From CBFFRJ01 sp051486985 (GTDB lineage Bacteria; Pseudomonadota; Gammaproteobacteria; Enterobacterales; Enterobacteriaceae), in contig NZ_JAHVDV010000019.1 in the NCBI RefSeq assembly GCF_051486985.1, forward strand, positions 1 through 64,000: a stretch of 64,000 nt of DNA, given 5' to 3'. The number at the start of each line of letters is the position of its first letter. Position 1 is the first letter of the stretch. A model generated the notes under the pieces. The model was given only the letters and a program-made list of their open reading frames with translations, made no database searches and was not told where the DNA came from. Shown piece after piece: positions 51,866 to 61,468 of this stretch. The translations under genes were made by a program, and so were the position numbers.

Positions 51866-52372
51866 ATGACTCCACAAGAAAATTACCATGACTGGCTCCG
51901 TGACGCGCATGCAATGGAAAAACAAGCAGAGTCTATGCTGAGCTCAATGAGCAGCCGCATCGATAATTATCCTGACCTGCGCGCAAGAATCGATCAACAC
52001 TTAACTGAGACTCAGGGTCAAATTCAGCTTCTCGAAGAAGTGATGGACCGTAACGGTATTAACCGTTCAGTAATGAAAGATGCCACCAGTAAAATGAGCG
52101 CTATGGGTCAAACCGTGGGTGGCATGTTTGCCTCTGATGAAGTTGTCAAAGGGGCAATCAGCAGCTACGTCTTCGAGCAATTTGAAATTGCTTGTTATAC
52201 CTCATTGATTCGCGCGGCCGAAAAGGTTGGCGATACCGCCGGTGCTGAAGTATTCAAGCAAATACTGACGCAGGAAAAAGCGATGGCGGAATGGGCATTT
52301 AATCACCTGCCTGATGTGACAGAACAATTTTTATTGCGTGATGCAGCTGATGGCGTCGAAGCGAAAAAATAA
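51866..52372 (+). CDS. yciE: YciE, DUF892 ferritin-like stress protein
   Basis: 168 residues, paralogous to YciF (YHDWLRDAHAMEKQAESML; FEQFEIACYTSLIRAAEKVG). Ferritin-like helical fold with likely metal-binding Glu/His. Follows yciF by 71 bases and precedes katN by 20 bases; AAGGA before the ATG. Confidence 0.92.
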   Translation: MTPQENYHDWLRDAHAMEKQAESMLSSMSSRIDNYPDLRARIDQHLTETQGQIQLLEEVMDRNGINRSVMKDATSKMSAMGQTVGGMFASDEVVKGAISSYVFEQFEIACYTSLIRAAEKVGDTAGAEVFKQILTQEKAMAEWAFNHLPDVTEQFLLRDAADGVEAKK

Positions 52373-52392
52373 CGGACACAGCAGGAGGCTTT

Positions 52393-53268
52393 ATGTTTAG
52401 ACACGTTAAACAATTGCAATACACGGTCAGGGTCAGTGAACCTAATCCGGGGCTGGCTAACCTGTTACTTGAACAGTTTGGTGGTCCTCAGGGCGAGCTG
52501 GCTGCCGCCTGCCGTTACTTTACGCAGGGTCTTGGCGATGAAGATGTGGGCCGTAAAGAGATGCTCATGGACATCGCGACCGAAGAGTTAAGTCACCTTG
52601 AGATTATCGGCTCGCTGGTCGGTATGCTCAATAAAGGGGCGAAAGGTCAGCTGGCTGAAGGCACTGAAAGTGAAGCAGAACTTTATCGTTCTCTGACTCA
52701 AAACGGTAACGACAGTCATATTACCTCCCTGCTCTACGGCGGCGGCCCTGCGTTAACCAACTCCGCAGGCGTCCCCTGGACTGCGGCCTATGTCGATACC
52801 ATCGGTGAAGTCACCGCCGATTTACGCTCAAATATTGCAGCCGAAGCACGTGCTAAAATTATTTACGAGCGCCTCATTAATGTGACCGATGACCCGGGTG
52901 TTAAGGATGCCTTAGGCTTCCTGATGACCCGTGAAGCTGCGCATATGCTCTCTTTTGAGAAAGCCCTTTACTCGATTCGCAACAACTTCCCGCCGGGTAA
53001 ACTGCCGCCAATTGAGCAGTACACCAATGTGTACTACAACATGTCGGAAGGCGATGATCCGCGTGGCAGCTGGAACAGCGATGAAAACTTCGAGTATGTT
53101 GCTAATCCACAACCTGCCGTTGACGGTGGCGATGGCCTCGCGACGGTCAATTTAAGTCGTGAACAGCAGGCTCTGGTGAAAGCGATGGTGAAGCGTACGC
53201 AGTCCGATCCCGCCGTGGAACCTGTGACCGGCGTTGAGCTTGGTAAAGGTGAGCCGCAGAAAAAATAG
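52393..53268 (+). CDS. katN: KatN, manganese catalase
   Basis: 291-residue non-haem catalase that disproportionates hydrogen peroxide at a di-manganese site. The metal-ligand helices are visible: ATEELSHLEIIGSL (Glu, His), AAEARAKIIYERL and MTREAAHMLSFEKAL (Glu, His). The length and gene order match Salmonella KatN, which is RpoS-regulated. AGGAGG upstream of the ATG gives strong initiation, and a terminator follows. Confidence 0.93.
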   Translation: MFRHVKQLQYTVRVSEPNPGLANLLLEQFGGPQGELAAACRYFTQGLGDEDVGRKEMLMDIATEELSHLEIIGSLVGMLNKGAKGQLAEGTESEAELYRSLTQNGNDSHITSLLYGGGPALTNSAGVPWTAAYVDTIGEVTADLRSNIAAEARAKIIYERLINVTDDPGVKDALGFLMTREAAHMLSFEKALYSIRNNFPPGKLPPIEQYTNVYYNMSEGDDPRGSWNSDENFEYVANPQPAVDGGDGLATVNLSREQQALVKAMVKRTQSDPAVEPVTGVELGKGEPQKK

Positions 53269-53295
53269 GTGATGAGTTAATCATGCCTGTCCTGG

Positions 53296-53323
53296 ACACC
53301 CCTTTTATAAGGGGTGTTTTTTT
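53296..53323 (+). terminator. Intrinsic terminator of the yciGFE-katN unit
   Basis: ACACCCC-TTTTATAA-GGGGTGT followed by seven T; ends 17 bases before the oxidase gene start. Confidence 0.9.
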
Positions 53324-53340
53324 GCACTAAGGTGGCAACC

Positions 53341-54741
53341 ATGTTTGAGTTAGATGCTTTTCATCTGGCAAGGCTACAATTCGCCTTTACGGTCTCTTTT
53401 CATATCATCTTCCCGGCTATTACTATTGGTCTCGCCAGTTATCTGGTCGTGCTGGAAGGGTTATGGCTAAAGACAAAAAACCCTGACTGGCGGGCAATGT
53501 ACCATTTCTGGTTGAAAATTTTTGCCGTCAACTTTGGCATGGGAGTGGTATCGGGCCTGGTGATGGCCTATCAGTTCGGCACGAACTGGAGTGGATTTTC
53601 GCAATTTGCCGGTAGCATAACCGGCCCGTTATTAACCTATGAAGTTCTGACTGCATTTTTCCTTGAGGCCGGTTTTCTTGGCGTCATGCTCTTCGGCTGG
53701 AATAAAGTGGGCCCCGGTTTACATTTTTTTGCCACCTGTATGGTCGCGCTCGGCACCCTGATGTCGACCTTCTGGATACTGGCTTCCAACAGCTGGATGC
53801 ACACTCCCCAGGGCTTTGAGGTGGTCAACGGTCAGGTGGTTCCCACCGACTGGTTCGCCGTCATATTTAACCCCTCGTTCCCCTACCGCCTGATTCATAT
53901 GACTATCGCCGCATTCCTCAGCAGTGCCCTCTTTGTCGGTGCGTCGGCGGCCTGGCACTTACTGCGCGGCAACGATACCCCGGCAATTCGCAAAATGCTC
54001 TCTATGGCGATGTGGATGGCGCTGGTCGTCGCCCCGGTTCAGGCCCTGGTCGGTGACGCGCACGGCTTAAATACCCTGAAACATCAGCCGGCGAAAATCG
54101 CTGCTATTGAAGGCCACTGGGAGAATCCTCCGGGTGAAGCAACGCCTCTGATCCTCTTCGGTTTACCTGACATGGAGGAGGAGCGCACCCGCTTTGCCGT
54201 CGAGATCCCGGCACTCGGCAGCCTGATTCTGACCCACTCACTGACTGAGCAGGTTCCGGCGCTAAAATCATTCCCCAAAGATGAGCGACCTAACTCTGCT
54301 ATCGTCTTCTGGTCATTCAGAGTGATGGTCGGCATGGGGATCCTGATGATTACCTTAGGCCTTGCGGCGCTGTGGCTTCGGTTTCGTCATCGGCTCTATA
54401 CCTCACGACCTTTTCTGCATTTCGCCCTGTGGATGGGGCCGGCAGGCCTGATTGCCATTCTGGCTGGTTGGGTGACCACGGAGGTGGGACGACAGCCGTG
54501 GGTGGTTTACGGATTACTGCGTACCGTTGATGCCGTCTCTCTGCACAGTACCTTACAGATGAGCCTGAGTCTGCTTGCCTTCTTCGTGGTTTATACCTCT
54601 GTATTCGGCGTGGGCTATGGCTATATGGTGCGTATTATCAAGAAAGGACCGCAGCCTTATGATGCGCATCCTACCGATGGTCGACCGGCACGTCCGCTGT
54701 CTGCCGCTGGCGAGAAATTTGATAGTGAGGAGAGAAGCTAA
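53341..54741 (+). CDS. Cytochrome bd-type quinol oxidase subunit I (cyanide-insensitive type)
   Basis: 466-residue inner-membrane subunit with haem b558, b595 and d sites. The high-spin haem ligand is His in SFHIIFPAI near residue 20, and quinol-oxidase Q-loop residues are visible in KHQPAKIAAIEGHWE. The protein is shorter than CydA because the Q-loop C-terminal insert is missing, the feature of CioA-type oxidases, which are often cyanide-insensitive. GRQPW replaces the GRQPW/GREPW quinol motif as in the family. Start at 53341 after AAGGTGG. Coupled to subunit II by a one-base overlap (TAATG). Confidence 0.9.
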   Translation: MFELDAFHLARLQFAFTVSFHIIFPAITIGLASYLVVLEGLWLKTKNPDWRAMYHFWLKIFAVNFGMGVVSGLVMAYQFGTNWSGFSQFAGSITGPLLTYEVLTAFFLEAGFLGVMLFGWNKVGPGLHFFATCMVALGTLMSTFWILASNSWMHTPQGFEVVNGQVVPTDWFAVIFNPSFPYRLIHMTIAAFLSSALFVGASAAWHLLRGNDTPAIRKMLSMAMWMALVVAPVQALVGDAHGLNTLKHQPAKIAAIEGHWENPPGEATPLILFGLPDMEEERTRFAVEIPALGSLILTHSLTEQVPALKSFPKDERPNSAIVFWSFRVMVGMGILMITLGLAALWLRFRHRLYTSRPFLHFALWMGPAGLIAILAGWVTTEVGRQPWVVYGLLRTVDAVSLHSTLQMSLSLLAFFVVYTSVFGVGYGYMVRIIKKGPQPYDAHPTDGRPARPLSAAGEKFDSEERS

Positions 54742-55751
54742 TGGGTATCGATCTGTCACTTATCTGGTTTGTGATCATTGTCTTCGCCACGCTGATGTAT
54801 ATCGTCATGGACGGATTTGATCTGGGTATAGGTATCCTTTTTCCTCTTATTCAGGACGAGGGTGAGCGGGATGTTATGGTCAATAGCGTCGCCCCTGTCT
54901 GGGATGGTAACGAAACCTGGCTGGTGCTTGGCGGCGCGGGTCTGTTCGGGGCCTTCCCCCTCGCTTATGCGGTGATCACTGATGCACTGGCTATCCCCCT
55001 GACGTTAATGCTGATTGGCCTGATATTCCGTGGCGTAGCATTTGAGTTTCGATTCAAAGCAACGCCGGAGCACAAACCTTTCTGGGACAAAGCCTTCCTC
55101 GGCGGTTCCCTGCTGGCCACCTTTACGCAGGGCATCGTGGTGGGCGCCGTGATAAACGGATTTCCCGTGTCGGGTCGCACCTTCAGCGGTGGCGCGCTGG
55201 ACTGGCTGACGGCGTTCAACCTCTTCTGCGGAATAGGCCTGGTCATCACCTACGGGATGCTGGGCGCGAGCTGGCTGGTGATGAAAACCGAGGGTAATCT
55301 GCAGAACCGTATGCGGCGGGCCGCCAGGACATTGCTGCTGGCTTTATTACTGGCGATGGCGGTTGTCAGCATCTGGACTCCCCTGACCCATTCGGCTATT
55401 GCCGGGCGCTGGTTCACCTTCCCTAACCTGATGTTCTTTGCACCCGTTCCCCTGCTGGTGGTAGTGCTGAGCGTATTACTATGGCGAACCCTAAACGACA
55501 CGCGGTTTCATGCGCTGCCCTTTATTTTGACGCTGGGGCTTATCTTTTTAGGTTTTAGCGGATTGGGTATCAGTATCTGGCCAAATATTATTCCGCCGGA
55601 CATCTCATTATGGCAGGCAGCATCACCGCCACAGAGCCAGGGCTTTATGTTAGTGGGCGCTTTGCTGATTATTCCGGTGATACTGATTTACACTTTCTGG
55701 AGTTATTACGTGTTCCGTGGGAAAATTCAGCATGGGGAGGGATACCACTGA
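54741..55751 (+). CDS. Cytochrome bd-type quinol oxidase subunit II
   Basis: 336-residue CydB/CioB-type membrane subunit with about eight to nine membrane segments (DGFDLGIGILFPLIQDEGER, VWDGNETWLVLGGAGLFGAFPLAY are the family signatures). It pairs with subunit I to reduce oxygen to water without proton pumping. Its start overlaps the subunit I stop, and its stop overlaps the start of the small downstream gene. Confidence 0.92.
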   Translation: MGIDLSLIWFVIIVFATLMYIVMDGFDLGIGILFPLIQDEGERDVMVNSVAPVWDGNETWLVLGGAGLFGAFPLAYAVITDALAIPLTLMLIGLIFRGVAFEFRFKATPEHKPFWDKAFLGGSLLATFTQGIVVGAVINGFPVSGRTFSGGALDWLTAFNLFCGIGLVITYGMLGASWLVMKTEGNLQNRMRRAARTLLLALLLAMAVVSIWTPLTHSAIAGRWFTFPNLMFFAPVPLLVVVLSVLLWRTLNDTRFHALPFILTLGLIFLGFSGLGISIWPNIIPPDISLWQAASPPQSQGFMLVGALLIIPVILIYTFWSYYVFRGKIQHGEGYH

Positions 55752-55885
55752 TGTCATATAAACAAAAGGCGACCGTAAAAAAAATAATGTGGTTCGTTTT
55801 GCTGTGGCTTGGCAGCGTCCTGGCATTATTTGTCGCCAGCTCATTGATCAAACTTTTAATGTCAATGGCTGGCCTTCATACCTGA
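55751..55885 (+). CDS. DUF2474-family small membrane protein of the bd oxidase operon
   Basis: 44-residue protein with one membrane segment (WFVLLWLGSVLALFVASSLI). Position and size match DUF2474/CydX-like accessory peptides found after cyd/cio genes. The ATG overlaps the subunit II stop (TGATG). It probably stabilises the oxidase, by analogy with CydX and AppX. Confidence 0.8.
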   Translation: MSYKQKATVKKIMWFVLLWLGSVLALFVASSLIKLLMSMAGLHT

Positions 55886-55894
55886 AATTAAGGA

Positions 55895-56401
55895 TTAGCG
55901 GGTTGGTGAGCCTTCATCTTTTAATAAGGTGATTAATGCGCTCATTGCCCAGGCGGCAGCGGCTTTTACCACCGACTCGCTATCCCCTTCAAAGTGTTTT
56001 AACTGGGTATGGACTTTGTTATCAGGCAACTGCCAGGCGAACCAGACGGTGCCTGCCGGTGTACCATCTTCTCCACCATCGGGACCTGCATAGCCACTTA
56101 CCGCCAGACTCACGTTCGCACCAGAACGCCGTTGCGCCCCTGCCGCCATCTCTTTTACCGTCTGCTCGCTTACCGCAGTCCACGTCGCGATGGTCTCATA
56201 GCTAACCTCCAGCACGGCAATTTTCGCTTCGTTGGTATAGGTGATAAAGCCACTACCGTAATACTCGGGCGTGTCTCCCGCAGCACATAATGAAGAGGCT
56301 ATCAGCCCGCCAGTGCAGGACTCCGCAGTGGTCAGTTGCAAATTTTTCTTAGTCAGTACACGTCCAAGCTCCCTGGCAATGGATACTGTTTGCTCTGTCA
56401 T
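55895..56401 (-). CDS. CinA C-terminal-domain protein, YdeJ/PncC type
   Basis: 168 residues, a complete single-domain CinA-C protein with the signature LTTAESCTGGLIASSLC near residue 22 and SGYAGPDGGEDGTPAGTVWFA near 107. PncC members deamidate nicotinamide mononucleotide; the YdeJ branch of E. coli has no demonstrated activity. Convergent with the oxidase operon. Confidence 0.82.
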   Translation of the reverse strand: MTEQTVSIARELGRVLTKKNLQLTTAESCTGGLIASSLCAAGDTPEYYGSGFITYTNEAKIAVLEVSYETIATWTAVSEQTVKEMAAGAQRRSGANVSLAVSGYAGPDGGEDGTPAGTVWFAWQLPDNKVHTQLKHFEGDSESVVKAAAAWAMSALITLLKDEGSPTR

Positions 56402-56458
56402 CTTTCACCTCTTAGTAAGATTAGAGGGCGGCCTCGCCACGCGGGCCGCCCTTAGCAG

Positions 56459-57652
56459 TTACAGGGTTGCTTTCTCGCCTTGCATCCCCGGCACCAGAAT
56501 GACCTTACGGCACTCCTCCTGGCGTTTTTCAAAGATTTCATAACCACGCGCCGCGTCTTCAAGCGGCATGTGGTGGGTCACTATCTCTTCCGGAGTGAGA
56601 TGCCCTTTATCGATAAGCTCAAGTAAATCAGGCAGGAACGCGTGAACGTGAGTCTGCCCCATCTTGAATGTGATCCCTTTATCAAACGCATCACCAAACA
56701 TAAATCCATGAATGAACCCGGCATAAACACCAGGGACGCTGACGATCCCACCACGACGCACAGCGGCAATCGCCTGGCGTAACACCTTGCCGCTGCTTCC
56801 CTCAATTTTCAGGGTACTGAGTACCGTTTCCGTAATGCTGCCCTTTGCCTCAAACCCAACGGCATCAATCACTGCATCCACCCCGCGATGACCAGGGGTG
56901 TTATCAATAATCCAGGCCGCTGGATCGTCATTCTGATCGAAATTAATGGGGATCACGCCATATCGCTGACTGGCAAAGGCCAGACGATAATCATTGTGGT
57001 CAATCATGAAAATCTGCTCTGCTCCCATCAGACGAGCACAGGCGGCGGATAACAACCCCACCGGCCCGGCGCCATAAATCGCGACGCGGGAGCCCTGCTT
57101 AATCTCGGCGTTCTTCACCGCCTGCCATGCGGTTGGCAGGATGTCGGAAAGGAAAAGCACTTTTTCATCAGGCAGGTGTGACGGCACTTTAAAAGGACCG
57201 GTGTTAGCTTTCGGCACACGCACATATTCTGCCTGGCCACCGGGAATGCCTCCGTAGAGATTGCTGTAGCCGAAAAGCGCAGCAGGCGGCGTGATGCTTT
57301 TACGGTTCAGCGCCGCCCCTTTCCCTGAGTTGGTGGTTTCGCAGGCCGAATACTGTTGCAGGCGGCAAAAAAAGCAGTCACCACAGGCGATAACGAACGG
57401 AATGACCACGCGATCGCCTTTGCTGACGTTTTTCACGTCCGGGCCCGCCTCAACCACTTCTCCCATAAATTCATGCCCGAAAATATCACCATGCTCAGTG
57501 CCAGGGATCTTTCCACGGTAGAGGTGCAAATCCGAACCACAGATTGCCGTTGCGGTTACCCGAAGAATGATATCGTCGCTGGCTTCGAGGCCAGGATCGG
57601 GCATATTATCGACGCTGACCTTATGAGGCCCATGATAAGTCAGTGCTTTCAT
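56459..57652 (-). CDS. Zinc-dependent alcohol dehydrogenase (glutathione-independent formaldehyde-dehydrogenase-like)
   Basis: 397-residue medium-chain dehydrogenase. The catalytic-zinc region is ICGSDLHLYRG and GHEFMGEV, the structural-zinc cysteines are in ACGDCFFCRLQQYSAC, and the NAD-binding fold starts RVAIYGAGPVGLLSAACARL. The insert that characterises the formaldehyde-dehydrogenase-like branch (VDAVIDAVGFEAKGS) is present. I choose the ATG at 57652 with GGGAG upstream. Substrate not known. Confidence 0.87.
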   Translation of the reverse strand: MKALTYHGPHKVSVDNMPDPGLEASDDIILRVTATAICGSDLHLYRGKIPGTEHGDIFGHEFMGEVVEAGPDVKNVSKGDRVVIPFVIACGDCFFCRLQQYSACETTNSGKGAALNRKSITPPAALFGYSNLYGGIPGGQAEYVRVPKANTGPFKVPSHLPDEKVLFLSDILPTAWQAVKNAEIKQGSRVAIYGAGPVGLLSAACARLMGAEQIFMIDHNDYRLAFASQRYGVIPINFDQNDDPAAWIIDNTPGHRGVDAVIDAVGFEAKGSITETVLSTLKIEGSSGKVLRQAIAAVRRGGIVSVPGVYAGFIHGFMFGDAFDKGITFKMGQTHVHAFLPDLLELIDKGHLTPEEIVTHHMPLEDAARGYEIFEKRQEECRKVILVPGMQGEKATL

Positions 57653-58023
57653 CAGCAATTCTCCCGAAAAGGATTAATGATTTTAGAGGAACTCCACGGC
57701 CGCCTGAAAATATAATTCAGTGACAGGTCCCAGGTATAAATCTGAATCTGCTGGAGTAACCCAGTAATTGAGCTACCCATCGTTATTTCGTCAGAATATC
57801 GGCAATTAGCGTTCCATTCTTTCATTAAGATTAGAACATAAACCCTTTGCTGGCGTTGAATCTCAGCTATTTAATTACCGTCCTCAACAACCGAAACGGT
57901 ATTAATGCTGTTCATTTTCGCTGCACTCTTCGGACTATTCCGGCTGAAAACTGGAATATCTGCGTTTATGCAACTATACCCTTCAAAATATGTTTTTTTG
58001 TTTGCTACAGCGTGTGGAGTAAA
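57653..58023. other. Intergenic region with divergent promoters
   Basis: About 370 bases between the dehydrogenase and the antiporter. An upstream extension of the antiporter frame to 57847 exists, but it is not protein-like and lacks a ribosome-binding site. No small gene or strong hairpin seen. Confidence 0.5.
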
Positions 58024-59349
58024 ATGGATTACCTGGCCTGGACCGCAGCAACCGGCTGCCTGCTTTTACTGATGTCACTTTCTTATGGCTGGATTAGCCG
58101 CGTTCCCATCCCGGTCTTTGGCCTCTATTTACTGGTAGGGATCGTCTGCGGCCCCTGGGTACTGGGATTTATTAATCTGGATATTGCCACCCACGCTTCC
58201 CTGACCAGCCGCATCACCGAAATCGCCATGGCGGCTTCACTGTTTATTACCGGGCTTAAGATTCGCCTCCCCCTTACCTCCTCCTACTGGAAGATGGGGG
58301 TGATGCTGGCTGTTCCGGGCATGTTACTGACCATCGCCGGGATAATGGTGGTTTCACACTTTCTTACCGGGCTTTCATGGCCGCTGTCGCTGGCGCTGGC
58401 CGCTATTCTTGCCCCCACCGATCCGGTGCTTGCAAGCCTGGTCGCCATCACTGATGCACAGGATGGTGACAAGCTTCGTATCGCGCTTTCAAGCGAAGCG
58501 GGTCTTAATGACGGGACCGCGCTCCCTTTCCTGATGCTGGCGCTGGTCTGGCACAAAGCCAGCGGCACTATTGATTCCCATGAATGGTTAACCTGGTTCA
58601 GCGTGGATCTCCTCTGGGCTCTCTCGGGGGGCCTTGCGATCGGCTTTTTGTTAGGCCGGACCATTGGGCTGGTGGCGACCCGCTCACGCCATGCTCAGGG
58701 TGAAGTCGCCCCCAGTGATTTCATTGCCCTCGCCTTAATTTGCCTGAGCTTTTCCCTGGCAATGGCCGTGAGCGCCTCGGGTTTTCTCGCGGCGTTTGCC
58801 GCTGGTGTTGGCTTACGCAGTGCAGAAGTCACCGTGCAGAAGCGCCACCCCAATGAAACTGAAAAAGAGCACGATATTCCCGCTGAGATGCAGGTTAATC
58901 CCCATACCCGGCACGGGCTGGAAGAGCAAAACCCCATTAAATCGGTCGGCCTGGTTATCGGAGACGCGCTCTCCTTTGGCGATACGGTAGAGCGCATCTT
59001 TGCCGCCACGCTGGTGATTATTCTCGGTGTGACACTGGCACTGCACTGGGACGCCCACGCGCTTTTACTGGCCTTCATCATTTTTGTGGTTATCAGACCG
59101 CTTGCCGTATTCATTATTACCTGGCGTTCGGGCGCCTCCTTTTTCCACCGTCTCAGTCTTGGCTGGCTCGGCATCCGGGGCATTGGCAGCCTGAACTATA
59201 TCGCCTTTGCGTACATGCATGGGCTTCAGGGAGGCAGTGCAGACACGCTCACCGACATGGCCATCACCATTGTGACCCTGAGCGTGCTGGTGCACGGGAT
59301 ATCGGTCACTCCCCTGCTGGCCCTGAGAAATAAACGACAGCAGCACTAA
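58024..59349 (+). CDS. Cation:proton antiporter (CPA1/NhaP type)
   Basis: 441-residue inner-membrane protein with 12-13 membrane segments. The conserved ion-binding region reads LAAILAPTDPVLASLV followed by SSEAGLNDGTALPFL, the pattern of CPA1 sodium- or potassium/proton antiporters. A hydrophilic loop (about residues 270-315) interrupts the C-terminal half. Start at 58024 with GTGGAG upstream. Ion specificity cannot be assigned. Confidence 0.87.
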   Translation: MDYLAWTAATGCLLLLMSLSYGWISRVPIPVFGLYLLVGIVCGPWVLGFINLDIATHASLTSRITEIAMAASLFITGLKIRLPLTSSYWKMGVMLAVPGMLLTIAGIMVVSHFLTGLSWPLSLALAAILAPTDPVLASLVAITDAQDGDKLRIALSSEAGLNDGTALPFLMLALVWHKASGTIDSHEWLTWFSVDLLWALSGGLAIGFLLGRTIGLVATRSRHAQGEVAPSDFIALALICLSFSLAMAVSASGFLAAFAAGVGLRSAEVTVQKRHPNETEKEHDIPAEMQVNPHTRHGLEEQNPIKSVGLVIGDALSFGDTVERIFAATLVIILGVTLALHWDAHALLLAFIIFVVIRPLAVFIITWRSGASFFHRLSLGWLGIRGIGSLNYIAFAYMHGLQGGSADTLTDMAITIVTLSVLVHGISVTPLLALRNKRQQH

Positions 59350-59483
59350 CCAGCCCATTAATCCGGTAATGACTGCTATCTTTCATAACACAGAGGATAA
59401 AAAAAAGAGCAGCTTGTATTCCCGATGAGCGCCCACTGACGCACTGTTCAGAAGGCCGTTCTGCGCGTTCCTAAGGAGCATTT

Positions 59484-61286
59484 ATGTTCTCAGGCCTGAA
59501 TAAAAAAGAAGCAAGAAAACTTGCTGCTATTGAGATTCTGAAAAGAGATGACGCAGAACGCGACCGCGCCCTCGGAGAATTTGCCAGGCTTGCGAGCAGG
59601 GTGATGGGGGTTTCAGGCTGTTTTGTCACTATTTTTGACGATCGATTTCAGTACATTAAATTTTCGTTCAATATCCCGGATCTGAGCGGAAAAATGCCTG
59701 TCGAAGAAACCCTGTGCAAACATTCTGTGGCAGCCTGCCAGCCTGTTATCTGCTCCGACACCCGCACCGACCCCCGCTTTGTCGGTCATCCCCTCGTCAG
59801 GAACGGGCATGTTATTTTCTACGCGGCTGCACCGCTGAAGACAAAGGATGGCGATGCGCTTGGCACCTTATGCGTCAGTGAACAAAGCCCCTTTACCCCG
59901 ACGCAGAGCGATATTGAAGAGTTTTTACGTATTGCCTCTCTCGCCAGCGCTTATCTCGAGTCATGGTACTCGTTAGGGCGCATTGATCCGCTCACGGGGC
60001 TACCCAACCGCCAGCATTTACGCGGTGAAATTGAACGACTGACGCACAAGAGTAAGACCCAGCAACATGCGTTACTCATTTTTGACTGTATAGACATTCC
60101 CCGGGCCTACGAGCTATCACGCTATCTGGGTCTGGCGGCAATAGAAAAGATGCTGCACAGTTTTGGCCCGCTGCTGAGGATGCGGCTTGAATTAGATAAG
60201 AGCGTGACGCTTTATGCCTTTGCGACAGGTCGCTATGCCGTTCTGGTCACCAGCCAGTACGCCAGAATACTTATCCGCAGAGCAAAAAATCTGCCCTCCA
60301 CTCGCGCGCTGATCACCGGGGATATTGAAGTGCAGTTAAATATCTTCACCGGCTATGTCTTTTTTAAGGGGAGAACTATCCCTCCTGCCGAGATACTCAG
60401 ACGTAGCGTCAGCGCCCTGCATGAAGCCATCAGACAGGTTGTTCCGGTAAAAGAGTTTGATGTGACCCTGGATCGGAAACGCAATGATGATTTCCGACTG
60501 CTCTATGACTTAAGCCAGGCATTTAAATCCTCAGACCAGATTTATCTGGTCTATCAGCCGAAGGTATCACTACGCACAGAAAAGATAGTGGGTGTCGAAG
60601 CGCTGCTGCGCTGGAAGCACCCTGAGCGCGGGCAAATCTCTCCGGCTGTCATCGTGGGGCTGGCGCAAAAAACCAGCCTGATGAATGACATCACCCACTG
60701 GGTAGTCAATGAGGCGTTGCGCCAGATTGGCCTCTGGCATGCCGCTGACATCCACATTCCTGTTTCTGTTAACTTCACGGTGAGTGATGTCTCGCAGCCC
60801 GGCTTCGCGAACGCTCTGGAGAGCAAGCTGCTGAAACTGGGGTTAACCACGGCGGATATTCGTATTGAATGCCTTGAAACCGAAGAAATCATTGCCAACG
60901 AGACAGCGCTCCGGGAGCTGGATATCCTTAAAAACAAAGGCTTCGATATCCTGCTTGATGATTTTGGCGCGGGCTACAGTAACATTAATTACCTGCGCAA
61001 AATTCCCCTCGACGTCATCAAACTCGACCGTTCAATTATTGGCAAAATAGCGGAAGACACGGGAAGTCGTATCATCGCCAAAAACATCATTACGATGCTC
61101 AAAGAGCTCGATTACACCGTGCTTGCCGAAGGTGTTGAGAATGCAGAAACTGCGGCCATTCTGCGGGAGTTTGGCTGCGATGAGGCGCAGGGTTTTTATT
61201 ACTGCCACCCCATGATGGCCAAAGACCTGATCGACTGGCTCACCTCCCGCACGGCGACCACCGATACCGATCCTGATAACGCGTAA
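59484..61286 (+). CDS. GAF-(degenerate GGDEF)-EAL protein, likely c-di-GMP phosphodiesterase
   Basis: 600-residue cytoplasmic protein. Residues 25-165 form a GAF sensor (CKHSVAACQPVICSDTRTDPRF; FYAAAPLKTKDGDALGTLCV). Residues 170-325 are a GGDEF-like domain opening with DPLTGLPNRQHL but with FATGRYAVL where GGDEF should be, so no cyclase activity is expected. Residues 340-590 form an EAL domain with its catalytic set: EALLRW, VNFTVSD, IECLETEE, LDDFGAGYSN, IKLDRS and AEGVE. It should hydrolyse c-di-GMP in response to an unknown ligand. AAGGAG precedes the ATG. Small unknown genes follow on the same strand. Confidence 0.92.
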   Translation: MFSGLNKKEARKLAAIEILKRDDAERDRALGEFARLASRVMGVSGCFVTIFDDRFQYIKFSFNIPDLSGKMPVEETLCKHSVAACQPVICSDTRTDPRFVGHPLVRNGHVIFYAAAPLKTKDGDALGTLCVSEQSPFTPTQSDIEEFLRIASLASAYLESWYSLGRIDPLTGLPNRQHLRGEIERLTHKSKTQQHALLIFDCIDIPRAYELSRYLGLAAIEKMLHSFGPLLRMRLELDKSVTLYAFATGRYAVLVTSQYARILIRRAKNLPSTRALITGDIEVQLNIFTGYVFFKGRTIPPAEILRRSVSALHEAIRQVVPVKEFDVTLDRKRNDDFRLLYDLSQAFKSSDQIYLVYQPKVSLRTEKIVGVEALLRWKHPERGQISPAVIVGLAQKTSLMNDITHWVVNEALRQIGLWHAADIHIPVSVNFTVSDVSQPGFANALESKLLKLGLTTADIRIECLETEEIIANETALRELDILKNKGFDILLDDFGAGYSNINYLRKIPLDVIKLDRSIIGKIAEDTGSRIIAKNIITMLKELDYTVLAEGVENAETAAILREFGCDEAQGFYYCHPMMAKDLIDWLTSRTATTDTDPDNA

Positions 61287-61297
61287 AAAGGCTGCAC

Positions 61298-61468
61298 ATG
61301 CAGGAGCACACCGGCGACGTACCGCCTGCTCCCGCGCAAAAAACCTGGCGTGAGCTGAATTTATTCTCCCCGCTATCGTTATGCGTCGAAGGGAAAGGCA
61401 CCAGGAATCCTGCACGAAATCTCACATTACCGGTGAGGGTTTCTATACTTACCGCCGGAGGTCATTAA
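61298..61468 (+). CDS. Possible 56-residue protein downstream of the EAL gene
   Basis: ATG at 61298 with AAAAGG at six-base spacing, starting 11 bases after the EAL stop; the TAA overlaps the next ATG (TAATG). These signals favour translation. The product (MQEHTGDVPPAPAQKTWREL start) has no recognised motif and may be an accidental frame. Confidence 0.3.
   Translation: MQEHTGDVPPAPAQKTWRELNLFSPLSLCVEGKGTRNPARNLTLPVRVSILTAGGH

Noticed and set aside
57847..58023. N-terminal extension of the cation antiporter
   Set aside because: Not protein-like, no ribosome-binding site, and the membrane domain starts cleanly at 58024 with GTGGAG upstream.
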